Below, piece by piece: positions 1-8,306 of a stretch of 34,736 nucleotides of DNA. The stretch lies in assembly GCA_026710325.1 (NCBI GenBank), contig JAPORH010000164.1, positions 1 to 34,736 of the forward strand. Reading direction: 5' to 3'. The notes beneath the pieces were generated by a model. The model did no database searches and was not told the DNA's origin. It saw only the letters and a program-made list of their open reading frames with translations. Position 1 is the stretch's first letter; each line of letters starts with the position of its first letter. The position numbers and the translations under genes were made by a program. This stretch comes from Litoreibacter sp. (GTDB lineage Bacteria > Pseudomonadota > Alphaproteobacteria > Rhodobacterales > Rhodobacteraceae).

Positions 1-2490
1 GTGGCCAAGGTGAGGATTGAGGCACCGGTAAAGGGCGAAAGCCACCGGAAAACAGCAACTCCCCGCACCTACAGCAGGGCGCGCCTCTCCCTGACTCTAC
101 TGGATACGTTCGCCACAGACAACCCTGGGTTTGCGAGCAAGCAAAGGCTTTGGAGTGCCTTGCAAGCGGCATTGGCACCGGTTCTAGAAGACTGCATCCT
201 CCCCGCGCTACAAGAGGTGGTGCTTGCAGACGACAATCTGGGCCAAAGCTTTTCGCTCAACAAAACCGGCACCGAAAATCTGCTAGTTCAACCCCAGCTG
301 CAGGAAAGCCTCTCCGCGATTGAGGGGTTCGCAGAAGCCAGCGCGCGCACGCAAGCCCAACTGCTCTCCGGTATCAAAGCCATGCTTGAGACAGTGCACC
401 GAACCCGGATCGATGCCGAGATAGAGCTGGCCGCAGATACGCTTGCGGCCGCTGCGGAACCGGTGGAACCACTGCTCGACACGCCGTCATTCGAGATCTC
501 GGACCTGCCAGATGTCGAAATCCCAGATACGATCGGGGTCACCGATGCCACGGCGCGGGCGCTGACCCTTACGATCAAGAATGAAAGCTTCCAGCGGGCA
601 TTGGCGGAGGCGAATTATATCCCAGCGACCGTGCCCGAGCTGTTGAAGGCAGAGGTTCGCGCGATCCTCGAACCTATTGCCAAGACCGAAGTCAGCAACG
701 CCGTGAGCGACGATCTGAAGCTGATCGCCCCTGTGGCTGAAGAAAAATGGTCGCTCACGCCCGAGCTGATAAAAGCGATCCTTTCGATCCCGTCTGTCGC
801 ACTGGCAACGAATGAGCGCACCTCGCAAGATCTTGTTGCCCGTACCAAGGCAATTGCTGGCATCCAATATCCGAGCGCGCGATTGCTTGAGTCTGCATTG
901 AAGACGGCTGAACCACTTTCTGGTGACAAGGTTGGTGAGCCCTTCTCTGAGTTCATGCTCGCTCGCCTGATCCGTGCGGCGCGAAAAGAAGTCTCTAACC
1001 CGGACGCGCCGCGTTTCAGCGTGCCGCTTGCCATTGAAGACTGTGCCTGCGCGCCTTTCCCGCGTGACAATGCAGAAGTCTACGGTTTCTACCCGTTCTG
1101 GTTCGCGCCGCTCCTCGAAGACACGGAAAATCTGAAGGAGGGAGAGGAGGCGCTTCAGCCTGAAAAAATCAACTACGAATTGATGACTCGCGTTGCGTTT
1201 TATGGGCTGGAGCTGGATTTCGATAACATCGAGCTGAAGGCCGAAAACCGAGAAGTCGTTTTGCAAAACGAGAACCGCTGGGGCGAAGCCAAGCGCCATT
1301 TCATCAACTCTGCCCACAGGCATCGGAGCGCCGTTGATGTGACATTCGATCTACGAAATTGGCAGGACTGGAGTGATCGCAATATCACGCAGGCCGTCGG
1401 CAAGATTTCCGCCCAGATGGCGCCCTTCAGACGCTTTCCCCGGCCTATCTTGTCATCTTTGCACGAAGGCCTGCCGACATTGTTCGATTCGGTGCAGGCT
1501 GATGGGCTTACGCTGATTTTCCATGGCTACGCCGCCAACAAGATCAGCCGGAAGGAGATGGAACAGCTGCTCGAGATTGTCGAGCGTGTCTATGAAGGCC
1601 TGCCTGACAGGAAAGCATTTGAAATCAATGTGGGCTTCGATTTTGCGATTTTGGATAATGAGCTCAGGAAACCTGTCTTTGACGAGCTGTTCGATCTGCT
1701 CGTTGACAAGACAATCATCGTTCAAAAGCAGGAGTTCGATGCCGACGGCAAGCCCGTCCCGTCAGCGGTCGTCGAAGTCGAGCGCGACACCGTGCGCATC
1801 ATCAAGCGCATTCTGCTCTTTCTGGAGCGTGACACATCCGACACCAAGAAGGGGCTGCGGTTTCGCATGGAACAGGGTCTGTTTCAGGGCGAGCAACGCC
1901 GCCGCGTGTTGCGGTCGATCATTCCGGTTTTGCCACCGACGGCACATGAGTTTGTTCAAACTGCCGTTAAAGAAAAACGCGTTGCCGACCAACGCAAGAC
2001 GTTCTCCCAATTCGAAGATGACGTGGTCTATTTCAACGACAATTTTGGTGGGATTGGGTTCTGGCCTGTCCCGAAACAAAACGATCCCGAGACGCCTGAC
2101 CTGACCGATATCGTGATGGCAAGTTTCCACCCCAGTCCGGTGCCACCACTACTCGCAGGGTTTGAGACGCAGTTTGAGGCGACCTGTAACTGGGCTTGCC
2201 CCAGCCGTGCCTATATCGCGCTCTTTGCCATGCTACTTTTTGCGCTGACCAGCTTGGTGACATGGCGCTCCTACTATAACGGCTTTGTCGCGGATTTTGG
2301 CTTTCGGGTCCTGGCCTTTGGCTTCGTGGGCTTCGGCAACGCTGTCATCTTGGCCGCATTGTTGGTGCTCACCAACTGTGACCGGGCGTCTACCATGCCG
2401 AAATCCCTGCTTTATGCGTTTGCTGCGGCTCTGGCGATTTTGATCTTAGGTCATCTGATCCAACGGGCGCGGCGAGGCCCCGACCCGTAG
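1..2490 (+). CDS. Large membrane-anchored protein with degenerate GH18-like domain
   Basis: This open frame of 829 codons starts with GTG at the first base of the window, so the real start may lie upstream. I do not recognise the whole protein. Residues 360-367 read VYGFYPFW, followed by INYELMTRVAFYGLELD near 390-406. This resembles the first strands of GH18 (chitinase/YaaH-type) barrels. At residues 501-509 the segment DGLTLIFHG sits where active GH18 enzymes carry DGxDxDxEG, so the catalytic Asp and Glu appear to be replaced. Three hydrophobic segments follow near the C-terminus (about 738-757, 768-791, 802-820), ending in a basic tail. Residues 1-340 are mostly helical-looking and have no assignment. 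The gene converges on alkB with one base between the stop codons. The GH18 relationship is my inference from motif shape; the membrane segments are clear. Confidence 0.6.
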   Translation: MAKVRIEAPVKGESHRKTATPRTYSRARLSLTLLDTFATDNPGFASKQRLWSALQAALAPVLEDCILPALQEVVLADDNLGQSFSLNKTGTENLLVQPQLQESLSAIEGFAEASARTQAQLLSGIKAMLETVHRTRIDAEIELAADTLAAAAEPVEPLLDTPSFEISDLPDVEIPDTIGVTDATARALTLTIKNESFQRALAEANYIPATVPELLKAEVRAILEPIAKTEVSNAVSDDLKLIAPVAEEKWSLTPELIKAILSIPSVALATNERTSQDLVARTKAIAGIQYPSARLLESALKTAEPLSGDKVGEPFSEFMLARLIRAARKEVSNPDAPRFSVPLAIEDCACAPFPRDNAEVYGFYPFWFAPLLEDTENLKEGEEALQPEKINYELMTRVAFYGLELDFDNIELKAENREVVLQNENRWGEAKRHFINSAHRHRSAVDVTFDLRNWQDWSDRNITQAVGKISAQMAPFRRFPRPILSSLHEGLPTLFDSVQADGLTLIFHGYAANKISRKEMEQLLEIVERVYEGLPDRKAFEINVGFDFAILDNELRKPVFDELFDLLVDKTIIVQKQEFDADGKPVPSAVVEVERDTVRIIKRILLFLERDTSDTKKGLRFRMEQGLFQGEQRRRVLRSIIPVLPPTAHEFVQTAVKEKRVADQRKTFSQFEDDVVYFNDNFGGIGFWPVPKQNDPETPDLTDIVMASFHPSPVPPLLAGFETQFEATCNWACPSRAYIALFAMLLFALTSLVTWRSYYNGFVADFGFRVLAFGFVGFGNAVILAALLVLTNCDRASTMPKSLLYAFAAALAILILGHLIQRARRGPDP

Positions 2491-2491
2491 C

Positions 2492-3631
2492 CTAACGCGG
2501 CATTGGGTTGGACGCAGTTTTGTAAGGCATCCAATCCGTGATCTCAGGGTAGTATTGCTTGCGCCAGGCCCGCACGCGCGGGTTCATGATGCGTCGGAAA
2601 AGCGGCGGGATCATCGCGGCAATCGTCATCACGGGGTAACCATGCGGCAGCTGCGGCGCTTCGTCCGTGTCATAGGTTTGTAAAAGTGGGAAGCGCCGGT
2701 CAGGTTTGTAGTGATGGTCTGAATGGCGTTGCAGGTTGATCAGCAGCCAGTTTGACGCCTTTTGCGCGGCATTCCAGCTGTGGCGGGGTTTGACATGTTC
2801 ATACTTGCCGTCGCCCAAGTGTTTCCGGGTGAGACCGTAATGCTCGATGTAGTTGACCAATTCCAGCTGCCAGATGGCCACGAAAGCTTGGAACACAAAC
2901 AGCCCCACGCCGAGCCAACCGCCCACGAGGAAGGCGATGACAAGGAACATGAGTTGCAGTGCGCTGTAGCGCCAAAAGGGATTCTTGAAGCTTGTTGCTG
3001 GTAGGCTCTTGCGCGCGAGGAGCTTCGTTTCCGCCTCCCAAGCGGTTTGCGGGCACTCTTTCAAGACGCGGAAGAAGAAGCGATGAAAGCCTTCATTGTA
3101 GCGCGCCGTAACAGGGTCTTTGGGCGTACCGACGTAGCGGTGATGGTTCAACAAATGTTCTGACCGGAAATGGCTATAGAGCACCGAGGCCAGTAAAAGG
3201 TCTGCCAGCCAACGCTCTAACTTGTTCTTCTGATGCATCAGCTCGTGGCTGTAATTGATCCCGATGGCGCCGGTGACGACGCCCACGCCGAAGAACAGCC
3301 AAATCACCTCCCGCGTGGAAAGATGCTCGGCATTCAGCGCGTAGGCCATAGTTCCGTAGATAACTGCCAGCTGGATGGGCAGCCAAAGCATGGTGATGGC
3401 GCGGTACCAGAACAGTTCCTGCTCGCTCGTCTCTAGATCTGCGTTTTCTTTGTCGAGCCCGACGAACGCGTCAAGAATAGAGAACATCCCCCAGCCATAG
3501 AGCGGGATCAGCGCGATGGTCCAACCGCCCTGGGTCGCCGCGATAATCACTAACGGGATCAACGCAAGCGACAATGCGAACGGTGCCGCGTTGCTGAATT
3601 TAGAGACCTCAGCGGGGGATTTGGTGGCCAT
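2492..3631 (-). CDS. alkB: Alkane 1-monooxygenase (AlkB-type membrane di-iron hydroxylase)
   Basis: The product is a 379-residue integral membrane hydroxylase of the AlkB family, which oxidises the terminal methyl group of medium-chain alkanes using O2 and electrons from rubredoxin. All the histidine boxes are present: HELMH at 129-133, EHLLNHH at 158-164, NYIEHYG at 260-266 and QRHSDHH at 301-307. Hydrophobic helices lie around 18-60, 78-125 and 222-256. ATG at 3631 is my preferred start. A TTG at 3640 lies 7 bases after a GGGAGG ribosome-binding site and could be the true start, adding three residues. The gene lies about 60 bases downstream of mutY on the same strand and may be read from the same transcript. 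No rubredoxin or rubredoxin reductase gene is in the window, so the electron donor must be encoded elsewhere. A related membrane hydroxylase or desaturase function cannot be excluded. Confidence 0.9.
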   Translation of the reverse strand: MATKSPAEVSKFSNAAPFALSLALIPLVIIAATQGGWTIALIPLYGWGMFSILDAFVGLDKENADLETSEQELFWYRAITMLWLPIQLAVIYGTMAYALNAEHLSTREVIWLFFGVGVVTGAIGINYSHELMHQKNKLERWLADLLLASVLYSHFRSEHLLNHHRYVGTPKDPVTARYNEGFHRFFFRVLKECPQTAWEAETKLLARKSLPATSFKNPFWRYSALQLMFLVIAFLVGGWLGVGLFVFQAFVAIWQLELVNYIEHYGLTRKHLGDGKYEHVKPRHSWNAAQKASNWLLINLQRHSDHHYKPDRRFPLLQTYDTDEAPQLPHGYPVMTIAAMIPPLFRRIMNPRVRAWRKQYYPEITDWMPYKTASNPMPR

Positions 3632-3689
3632 GGTGTTCAAGTCTGTCCCTCCCAACTTAAAGGAAGGTTAGCTCAGGCCTGCTTTTTGC

Positions 3690-4742
3690 TCAATTCAACG
3701 AAAGCTGAGGCGACGCGACGTCATAAACCTTGCGCATGACTGTCGGTAGGCTGGCTGGTTTGAATTCCCGATGCGGGATGAAGCGCCCCGAAACAGGCTC
3801 TGTTTCGGCCCAACTGACCATAATTCGTAGCTTCAAGTGAAAATGAGTGAAGGTGTGGCGCACCTCCACCCCGGTGTCTCGCCACTCGGCTACAAGCGGT
3901 GGATTGGGTTGCGGCGCATCGCCCCACTCAGATCCGGGCCAGCCAAGCATACCGCCCAACAGCCCCTTTTCGGGCCGTGTTTCTAGCAGCCACGCTCCGT
4001 CTGTGCGGCGCGCGACATAGGCAATGCCATGGCGTGTTGGTTTCACCTTTTTGGGCAGTTTCTTGGGGAGTTCTGCGGCGACGCCCTGAGCGCGGGCGAT
4101 ACACGGGTCGCGCCAAGGGCAGATGCCGCAGGCAGGCGATTTTGGCGTACATATTGTTGCGCCCAAATCCATGACAGCCTGATTGTAATCCCCTTGGCGG
4201 GAAGACGGCGTCAGTTCTTCCGCGCGCTCGGTCAGCTCTGGTTTGGAGGTCGGCAGGGGTGTCTCGATTGCAAAGAGCCGGGACATGACCCGCTCGACAT
4301 TGCCATCGACCACGGTGGCCTGACGGTCAAATGCGATGGAGGCGATGGCAGCAGAAGTATAAGGCCCGATGCCGGGCAGCTTTTGCAGTTCCGCGACCGT
4401 GTCGGGAAAGGTTCCGTCATGGTCTGACGCAACAACCCGCGCGCATTTCAACAGGTTACGCGCGCGGGCGTAGTAGCCAAGCCCGGCCCAGGCGGCCATC
4501 ACGTCAGCATCGTCGGCGGCGGCAAGTTCAGCCACAGTTGGCCAAGTGGATACAAACTTGATGAAGTAGTCTTTAACCGCCGCAACAGTGGTCTGCTGCA
4601 ACATGATCTCGGACAGCCAAACGTGATAAGGATCCGGCCGAACACCGGCTTGCTTTTCGCCCGGCATCACACGCCACGGCATTTTCCGGGCATGCACGTC
4701 ATACCAGTCCAGTAAGACCAAAGCGTCAGGCGTGTCACGCAA
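3690..4742 (-). CDS. mutY: A/G-specific adenine DNA glycosylase MutY
   Basis: MutY removes adenine mispaired with 8-oxoguanine or guanine in base-excision repair. The 350-residue protein has the expected layout: WLSEIMLQQT with catalytic Glu45, the helix-hairpin-helix LPGIGPYTS at 122-130, VVDGNV with catalytic Asp146, and four cysteines (198, 205, 208, 214; spacing C-x6-C-x2-C-x5-C) for the [4Fe-4S] cluster. The C-terminal third is the NUDIX-like domain that recognises 8-oxoG. The start is TTG at 4742. An in-frame TAA lies two codons upstream, and the next ATG would remove conserved N-terminal residues. A GGAG lies 9 bases before the TTG. The gene is divergent from dciA, which it often accompanies in alphaproteobacteria. 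Confidence 0.95.
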   Translation of the reverse strand: MRDTPDALVLLDWYDVHARKMPWRVMPGEKQAGVRPDPYHVWLSEIMLQQTTVAAVKDYFIKFVSTWPTVAELAAADDADVMAAWAGLGYYARARNLLKCARVVASDHDGTFPDTVAELQKLPGIGPYTSAAIASIAFDRQATVVDGNVERVMSRLFAIETPLPTSKPELTERAEELTPSSRQGDYNQAVMDLGATICTPKSPACGICPWRDPCIARAQGVAAELPKKLPKKVKPTRHGIAYVARRTDGAWLLETRPEKGLLGGMLGWPGSEWGDAPQPNPPLVAEWRDTGVEVRHTFTHFHLKLRIMVSWAETEPVSGRFIPHREFKPASLPTVMRKVYDVASPQLSLN

Positions 4743-4824
4743 AGTTTATCGCTCCGTTAGTGGTGTTCAGGTGCTTCACAGCAGGGTGATCGGTAATGTA
4801 GAGGAAGGGAAGTGAAAGGACAGC
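4743..4824. promoter_or_regulatory. Divergent intergenic region mutY / dciA
   Basis: This 82-base gap separates two divergently read genes and must hold start signals for both. I see the GGAG before the mutY TTG and an AAGGA before the dciA ATG, but no convincing -35/-10 pair, so no promoter is assigned. Confidence 0.4.
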
Positions 4825-5370
4825 ATGGCGACCAAGCAGACATTTTCCAAACCGGGGCGCGCGCCAAGGCGCCGGCGCGGCTTTGCGCAGATGTCGGGCT
4901 TGATCAAAACGCCGGTAAAAACGGCTGGCGAAAAGCGCGGTTTTGCCGTGATGCGGCTCCTGACGCATTGGGAAGAGATTGTCGGCCCCGACCTGGCCCG
5001 GATCACAACGCCCGTGAAGATGGGATATTCACGCGACGGGTTCGGGGCAACGTTGACGATATTGGCGACCGGGTCAAACGCGCCAATGGTGCAAATGCAG
5101 CTTCCACAGATACGCGAGCGGGTGAACGCCTGCTACGGATACTCGGCGATCAGTCGTGTATCGATCACGCAGACCGCTCCGGTCGGGTTTCACGAGGGGC
5201 GTGCACGGTTCGAGCATGCGCCCGAACCGGGTCCTGCACCAGTGAGCGACGAAATCAAAAAAGCCTCGGCCGATTTGGCTGAAGGTACTCAAGACGAGGG
5301 TCTAAAAAGGGCAATTGACCAACTTGCCCAGAATTTTTTGCAGCGCCAAGGCGCGAAAGAAGGGAACTAG
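4825..5370 (+). CDS. dciA: DUF721 protein, DciA-type replicative helicase operator
   Basis: The 181-residue product belongs to the DUF721 family. DciA members of this family are the ancestral partners that load the DnaB helicase in bacteria lacking DnaC/DnaI. The first 45 residues are basic (PGRAPRRRRGF, TPVKTAGEKRGF). A compact domain of the usual type follows: WEEIVGPDLARITTPVK near 49-65, then a hydrophobic strand region and NACYGYSAISRVSI. The C-terminal third, from about 125, is a variable charged helix. ATG at 4825 has AAGGA about 5 bases upstream. The dsbA-like gene begins one base after its stop codon, so the two are probably cotranscribed. Assignment to DUF721 is firm; the helicase role is transferred from characterised DciA proteins. 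Confidence 0.85.
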   Translation: MATKQTFSKPGRAPRRRRGFAQMSGLIKTPVKTAGEKRGFAVMRLLTHWEEIVGPDLARITTPVKMGYSRDGFGATLTILATGSNAPMVQMQLPQIRERVNACYGYSAISRVSITQTAPVGFHEGRARFEHAPEPGPAPVSDEIKKASADLAEGTQDEGLKRAIDQLAQNFLQRQGAKEGN

Positions 5371-5371
5371 A

Positions 5372-6034
5372 ATGAATCGCAATACCCTATTGTCTGGGGC
5401 CGTAATCCTAGCAGCGGCAGTTGTCGGCTTCCTGATCGTGGATCGCCCGTCAAACCTGGAGCTGCCAAGTACCGCGGCGCAAGCCCAGACCACAGATGAT
5501 GCCGAGATCGATACTTCAATCGTTCAGGAAATGGTTTTGGGTGAGGAAGGCGCTCCGATCACCTTTATCGAATATGCATCCTACACATGTCCGCATTGCC
5601 AACGGTTCCACAAGGATGTCTTCCCGCAGCTGAAGGCGGACTACATTGATACCGGCAAAGTTCGTTTCATCTACCGAGAGGTGTATTTCGACGGACCCGG
5701 CCTTTGGGCCGGTATGACAGCGCGTTGTGGCGGCGAGGAGCGGTTCTTCGGCATGGTCGACCTGATCTATGAGAACCAGCAAAGCTGGACCCAAGGTGCG
5801 CCGGCTCAGGTCGCAGCCAATCTGAAGAAGATGGGCAAGCTTGCTGGAATGAGCGATGAGCAGCTGGACGCCTGCCTGCAAGACGGTGAAAAAGCTCGCG
5901 CGATGATGGCGCTTTATCAGCAGAATGCTGAGGCCGATGGCGTGCGCGCAACGCCGAGCTTTGTCATCAATGGCGAATTGCAGGGCAATATGGCCTACCC
6001 GCAGCTCAAAGAGCTGCTGGATTCAATGCTCTAA
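5372..6034 (+). CDS. DsbA family thiol:disulfide oxidoreductase
   Basis: This 220-residue thioredoxin-fold protein has an N-terminal hydrophobic segment (about 5-23) that serves as a signal peptide or membrane anchor, placing the domain in the periplasm. The active site is CPHC (Cys73 and Cys76) in YTCPHCQRF, and the matching cis-proline loop is RATPSFVING with Pro195. The long insert between them is the helical DsbA-type domain. A longer reading frame begins at 5315 inside dciA. I chose ATG at 5372 because it directly follows the dciA stop, has AAGGGA upstream, and puts the hydrophobic segment at the N-terminus. Its role is probably disulfide formation or isomerisation in envelope proteins; the partner oxidase is not in the window. 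Its stop codon interlocks with the lpxK stop in four shared bases. Confidence 0.9.
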   Translation: MNRNTLLSGAVILAAAVVGFLIVDRPSNLELPSTAAQAQTTDDAEIDTSIVQEMVLGEEGAPITFIEYASYTCPHCQRFHKDVFPQLKADYIDTGKVRFIYREVYFDGPGLWAGMTARCGGEERFFGMVDLIYENQQSWTQGAPAQVAANLKKMGKLAGMSDEQLDACLQDGEKARAMMALYQQNAEADGVRATPSFVINGELQGNMAYPQLKELLDSML

Positions 6035-7008
6035 AGTGTATCTAGGAGCGCGTCCAACGCGCTCCAATCCTCGATTTGCAGTCTGACCGGAACGGTCAGG
6101 ACTTGAGACCTGAAAGACGCGGGCAAACGCACCGCGTCTTTTTCTGTTGTGACAAGCTGCGCGCCAAGACTAGCCGCTTGATTGGCCAGCCGCGTCAAAA
6201 GCGCGTCTGAAAAAGGCTGATGGTCGTCCAGACCTTCTTGCCCGACAAGATCAGCGCCCAGCCCGCGCAGCGTCGCGAAGAATTTTTCCGGCATGCCGAT
6301 GCCAGCGAAAGCAAAGACGCGCAGCCCGTCCCAATCCATTCCCGTTTGAAGCGGATGAAGTTGGCCTTTGAGATGCGGCAGGTCGTCGGGAAAGCTATTC
6401 AGCCCGGCAAAACGGTCCTGCGCCTTGCGAGTCCCGATGGTGAGCAGCGCATTTGCGCGGGCAAGTCCTGCGGCGACGGGTTCGCGAAGCGGGCCTGCCG
6501 GCAAGACGCAGCCATTGCCAAAGCCACGCACTGCGTCTGCGACAACAATCGAAATATCCTTGTGTAGAGCCGGGTTTTGATGCCCGTCATCGAGCAAGAT
6601 CATTTCCGCGCCGGCGTCAGCCGCAGCCCGGGCCCCAGCGGCACGGTCTTTGGCCACCCAAACCGGCGCGAAAGCAGACAGCAGTAGCGGCTCGTCCCCG
6701 ACCTCGCTTGCCTTGTGTTTCCGTTCATCCACCCGAACAGGCCCTTCGAGACTGCCGCCATAGCCGCGGCTGACGATGTGTGGGGTCATGCCGCGGGCAA
6801 TCAGATGCTCGGCGATCGCGATGGTCGTTGGGGTTTTTCCGGTTCCGCCTGCGTTAATATTGCCCACGCAGATCACCGGGATATCAAGCTTGAACGGTGA
6901 CCCGTTTTTCAGACGCCGCGCTGTTCCGGCCGCATAGATCGCCCCTAGTGGGGAGAGCAGTCGCGCCCGCACGCCTTTGGGTTGATACCAAAACGCAGGC
7001 GTCCTCAC
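6031..7008 (-). CDS. lpxK: Tetraacyldisaccharide 4'-kinase LpxK
   Basis: LpxK phosphorylates the 4' position of the tetraacyldisaccharide-1-phosphate to give lipid IVA, at the inner face of the cytoplasmic membrane. The 325-residue protein shows the family P-loop, GNINAGGTGKTPT at about 49-61 (Lys58), and the conserved DDGHQNPALHKD segment near 141-152. The N-terminal helix carries hydrophobic and basic residues suited to membrane association. The start is GTG at 7008, in a GTGA overlap with the waaA stop codon, which implies translational coupling. It is the last gene of the pmbA-cysQ-DUF4170-waaA-lpxK run. It converges on the dsbA-like gene with a 4-base overlap. Confidence 0.95.
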   Translation of the reverse strand: MRTPAFWYQPKGVRARLLSPLGAIYAAGTARRLKNGSPFKLDIPVICVGNINAGGTGKTPTTIAIAEHLIARGMTPHIVSRGYGGSLEGPVRVDERKHKASEVGDEPLLLSAFAPVWVAKDRAAGARAAADAGAEMILLDDGHQNPALHKDISIVVADAVRGFGNGCVLPAGPLREPVAAGLARANALLTIGTRKAQDRFAGLNSFPDDLPHLKGQLHPLQTGMDWDGLRVFAFAGIGMPEKFFATLRGLGADLVGQEGLDDHQPFSDALLTRLANQAASLGAQLVTTEKDAVRLPASFRSQVLTVPVRLQIEDWSALDALLDTL

Positions 7009-8297
7009 TTACGCATCTCCACTTTGTCGATCAAATCGGCCAGGAACTCAAAAGCGCGCTCGGTCGCGTTGGCACCGCTCGACGTCACCTCCCACGCCGC
7101 ATGCGCAAGCTGCGCGGCCTTGTCAGGCTCCAACAGGTGTACAACCTGCTCGCCCAGCTCGGTTGCATTTCGCACAAGCCGCGCCCCGGCTGCCTCATCC
7201 AGCCGGTTGAAAATGTCCTGCGCGCTTTCCACATGGGGCCCGTGTAAAATGGCAGAGCCCAATGCGGCGGGCTCATACGGGTTGTGGCCCCCGATCTCTG
7301 CAAGCGACCCGCCCAAGAATGTGACCGGAGCCAAACGGTACCAGAGCCCCATTTCCCCCATCGTGTCGGCCAGAAAAATCTGAGTTGCCGGGTCCGGGTC
7401 GCGCCCTTCAGATCGCAAACAGATATTCCAGCCATCAGATCGCAGCGTCGCCGCAATCTCTGGCGCGCGTTCCGGATGACGCGGCGCAATAATCAATAGC
7501 AACCGGTGAGATGTTTTGAGCGCGAGACGGTGTGCCGCGGTTGCGCTTTCCTCCTCCCCCGGATGGGTGGATGCGGCGAGCCAAACAGGCCTCGTTTTGA
7601 AAAGTTCTGCCAATCGCATGCGCTCGGCTTCGTCATGGGGAAGAGCGCCGCTGGCGGCTTTTAGCGATCCCGTTGATTCCAAACGGTTGCGGGCCGCGCC
7701 AAGGCGCCGAAGCCGAAAGGCGGTTTGTTCATCTTGCACAAAAATCTGGTCGAAGCAGCGCAGCACCGCGCGCGAAATACCCGGAAGCCAACGCCAGTTT
7801 TCATGCGACTTCATCGACATGCGCGCGTTAAGCAGGAACATCTCCGCGCCGCTCTTTTTGGTAAGAGTGATCAGCGATGGCCACAACTCGCTCTCGGTCC
7901 AAACGGCGATGTCAGGCCGCCAGTGATCAAGAAATCGTTGCACATAAGGGCGCAGGTCGAGCGGTACGAATTGATGAATGGTCTGGGGCGGCAGGCGGGC
8001 CTCCAGCAAATCTGCGGAGGTACGGGTGCCCGTGGTGATCAACGCATGGACTTGCGGAAAATCGTCCTGGATTTGCTCGATCAAATTCAGGAGCGACAGG
8101 GACTCCCCCACGGAGGCCGCGTGAAACCAAAGCAAAATCCCCTCTGGTCGGGGCTTGGACGCGATCCCGCGACGCTCATCAATTCGGTTTTCATCTTCTT
8201 TGCCCTGCGCAAGCCTGTTGGCAAGTTTGCGCTCCGCAAACCCTTCTAGCCTGTCGGTCAGGGACAGATAGAGCGCGAGCCCGGGCGAAAGGCCCAT
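7005..8297 (-). CDS. waaA: 3-deoxy-D-manno-octulosonic acid (Kdo) transferase WaaA
   Basis: WaaA (KdtA) transfers Kdo from CMP-Kdo to lipid IVA. The 430-residue protein is a GT-B glycosyltransferase. It has HAASVGE at 59-65 with the presumed catalytic Glu65, ITTGTRTSA near 88, the acceptor-domain segment WTESELWP, and the C-terminal nucleotide-sugar site GGSLAEIGGHNPYEP at about 329-343. The N-terminal hydrophobic stretch fits peripheral membrane attachment. ATG at 8297 lies only 9 bases after the DUF4170 stop. lpxK follows with a 4-base overlap, so the two lipid A/Kdo steps are made together. Whether it adds one or two Kdo residues cannot be told from the sequence. Confidence 0.95.
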   Translation of the reverse strand: MGLSPGLALYLSLTDRLEGFAERKLANRLAQGKEDENRIDERRGIASKPRPEGILLWFHAASVGESLSLLNLIEQIQDDFPQVHALITTGTRTSADLLEARLPPQTIHQFVPLDLRPYVQRFLDHWRPDIAVWTESELWPSLITLTKKSGAEMFLLNARMSMKSHENWRWLPGISRAVLRCFDQIFVQDEQTAFRLRRLGAARNRLESTGSLKAASGALPHDEAERMRLAELFKTRPVWLAASTHPGEEESATAAHRLALKTSHRLLLIIAPRHPERAPEIAATLRSDGWNICLRSEGRDPDPATQIFLADTMGEMGLWYRLAPVTFLGGSLAEIGGHNPYEPAALGSAILHGPHVESAQDIFNRLDEAAGARLVRNATELGEQVVHLLEPDKAAQLAHAAWEVTSSGANATERAFEFLADLIDKVEMRK

Positions 8298-8306
8298 TGG
8301 GTGCTC

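Noticed and set aside
487-1323. A 278-codon open frame antisense to the first gene
   Set aside because: The + strand frame has a continuous protein with membrane helices and GH18-like motifs; the antisense product is Arg-rich and featureless.
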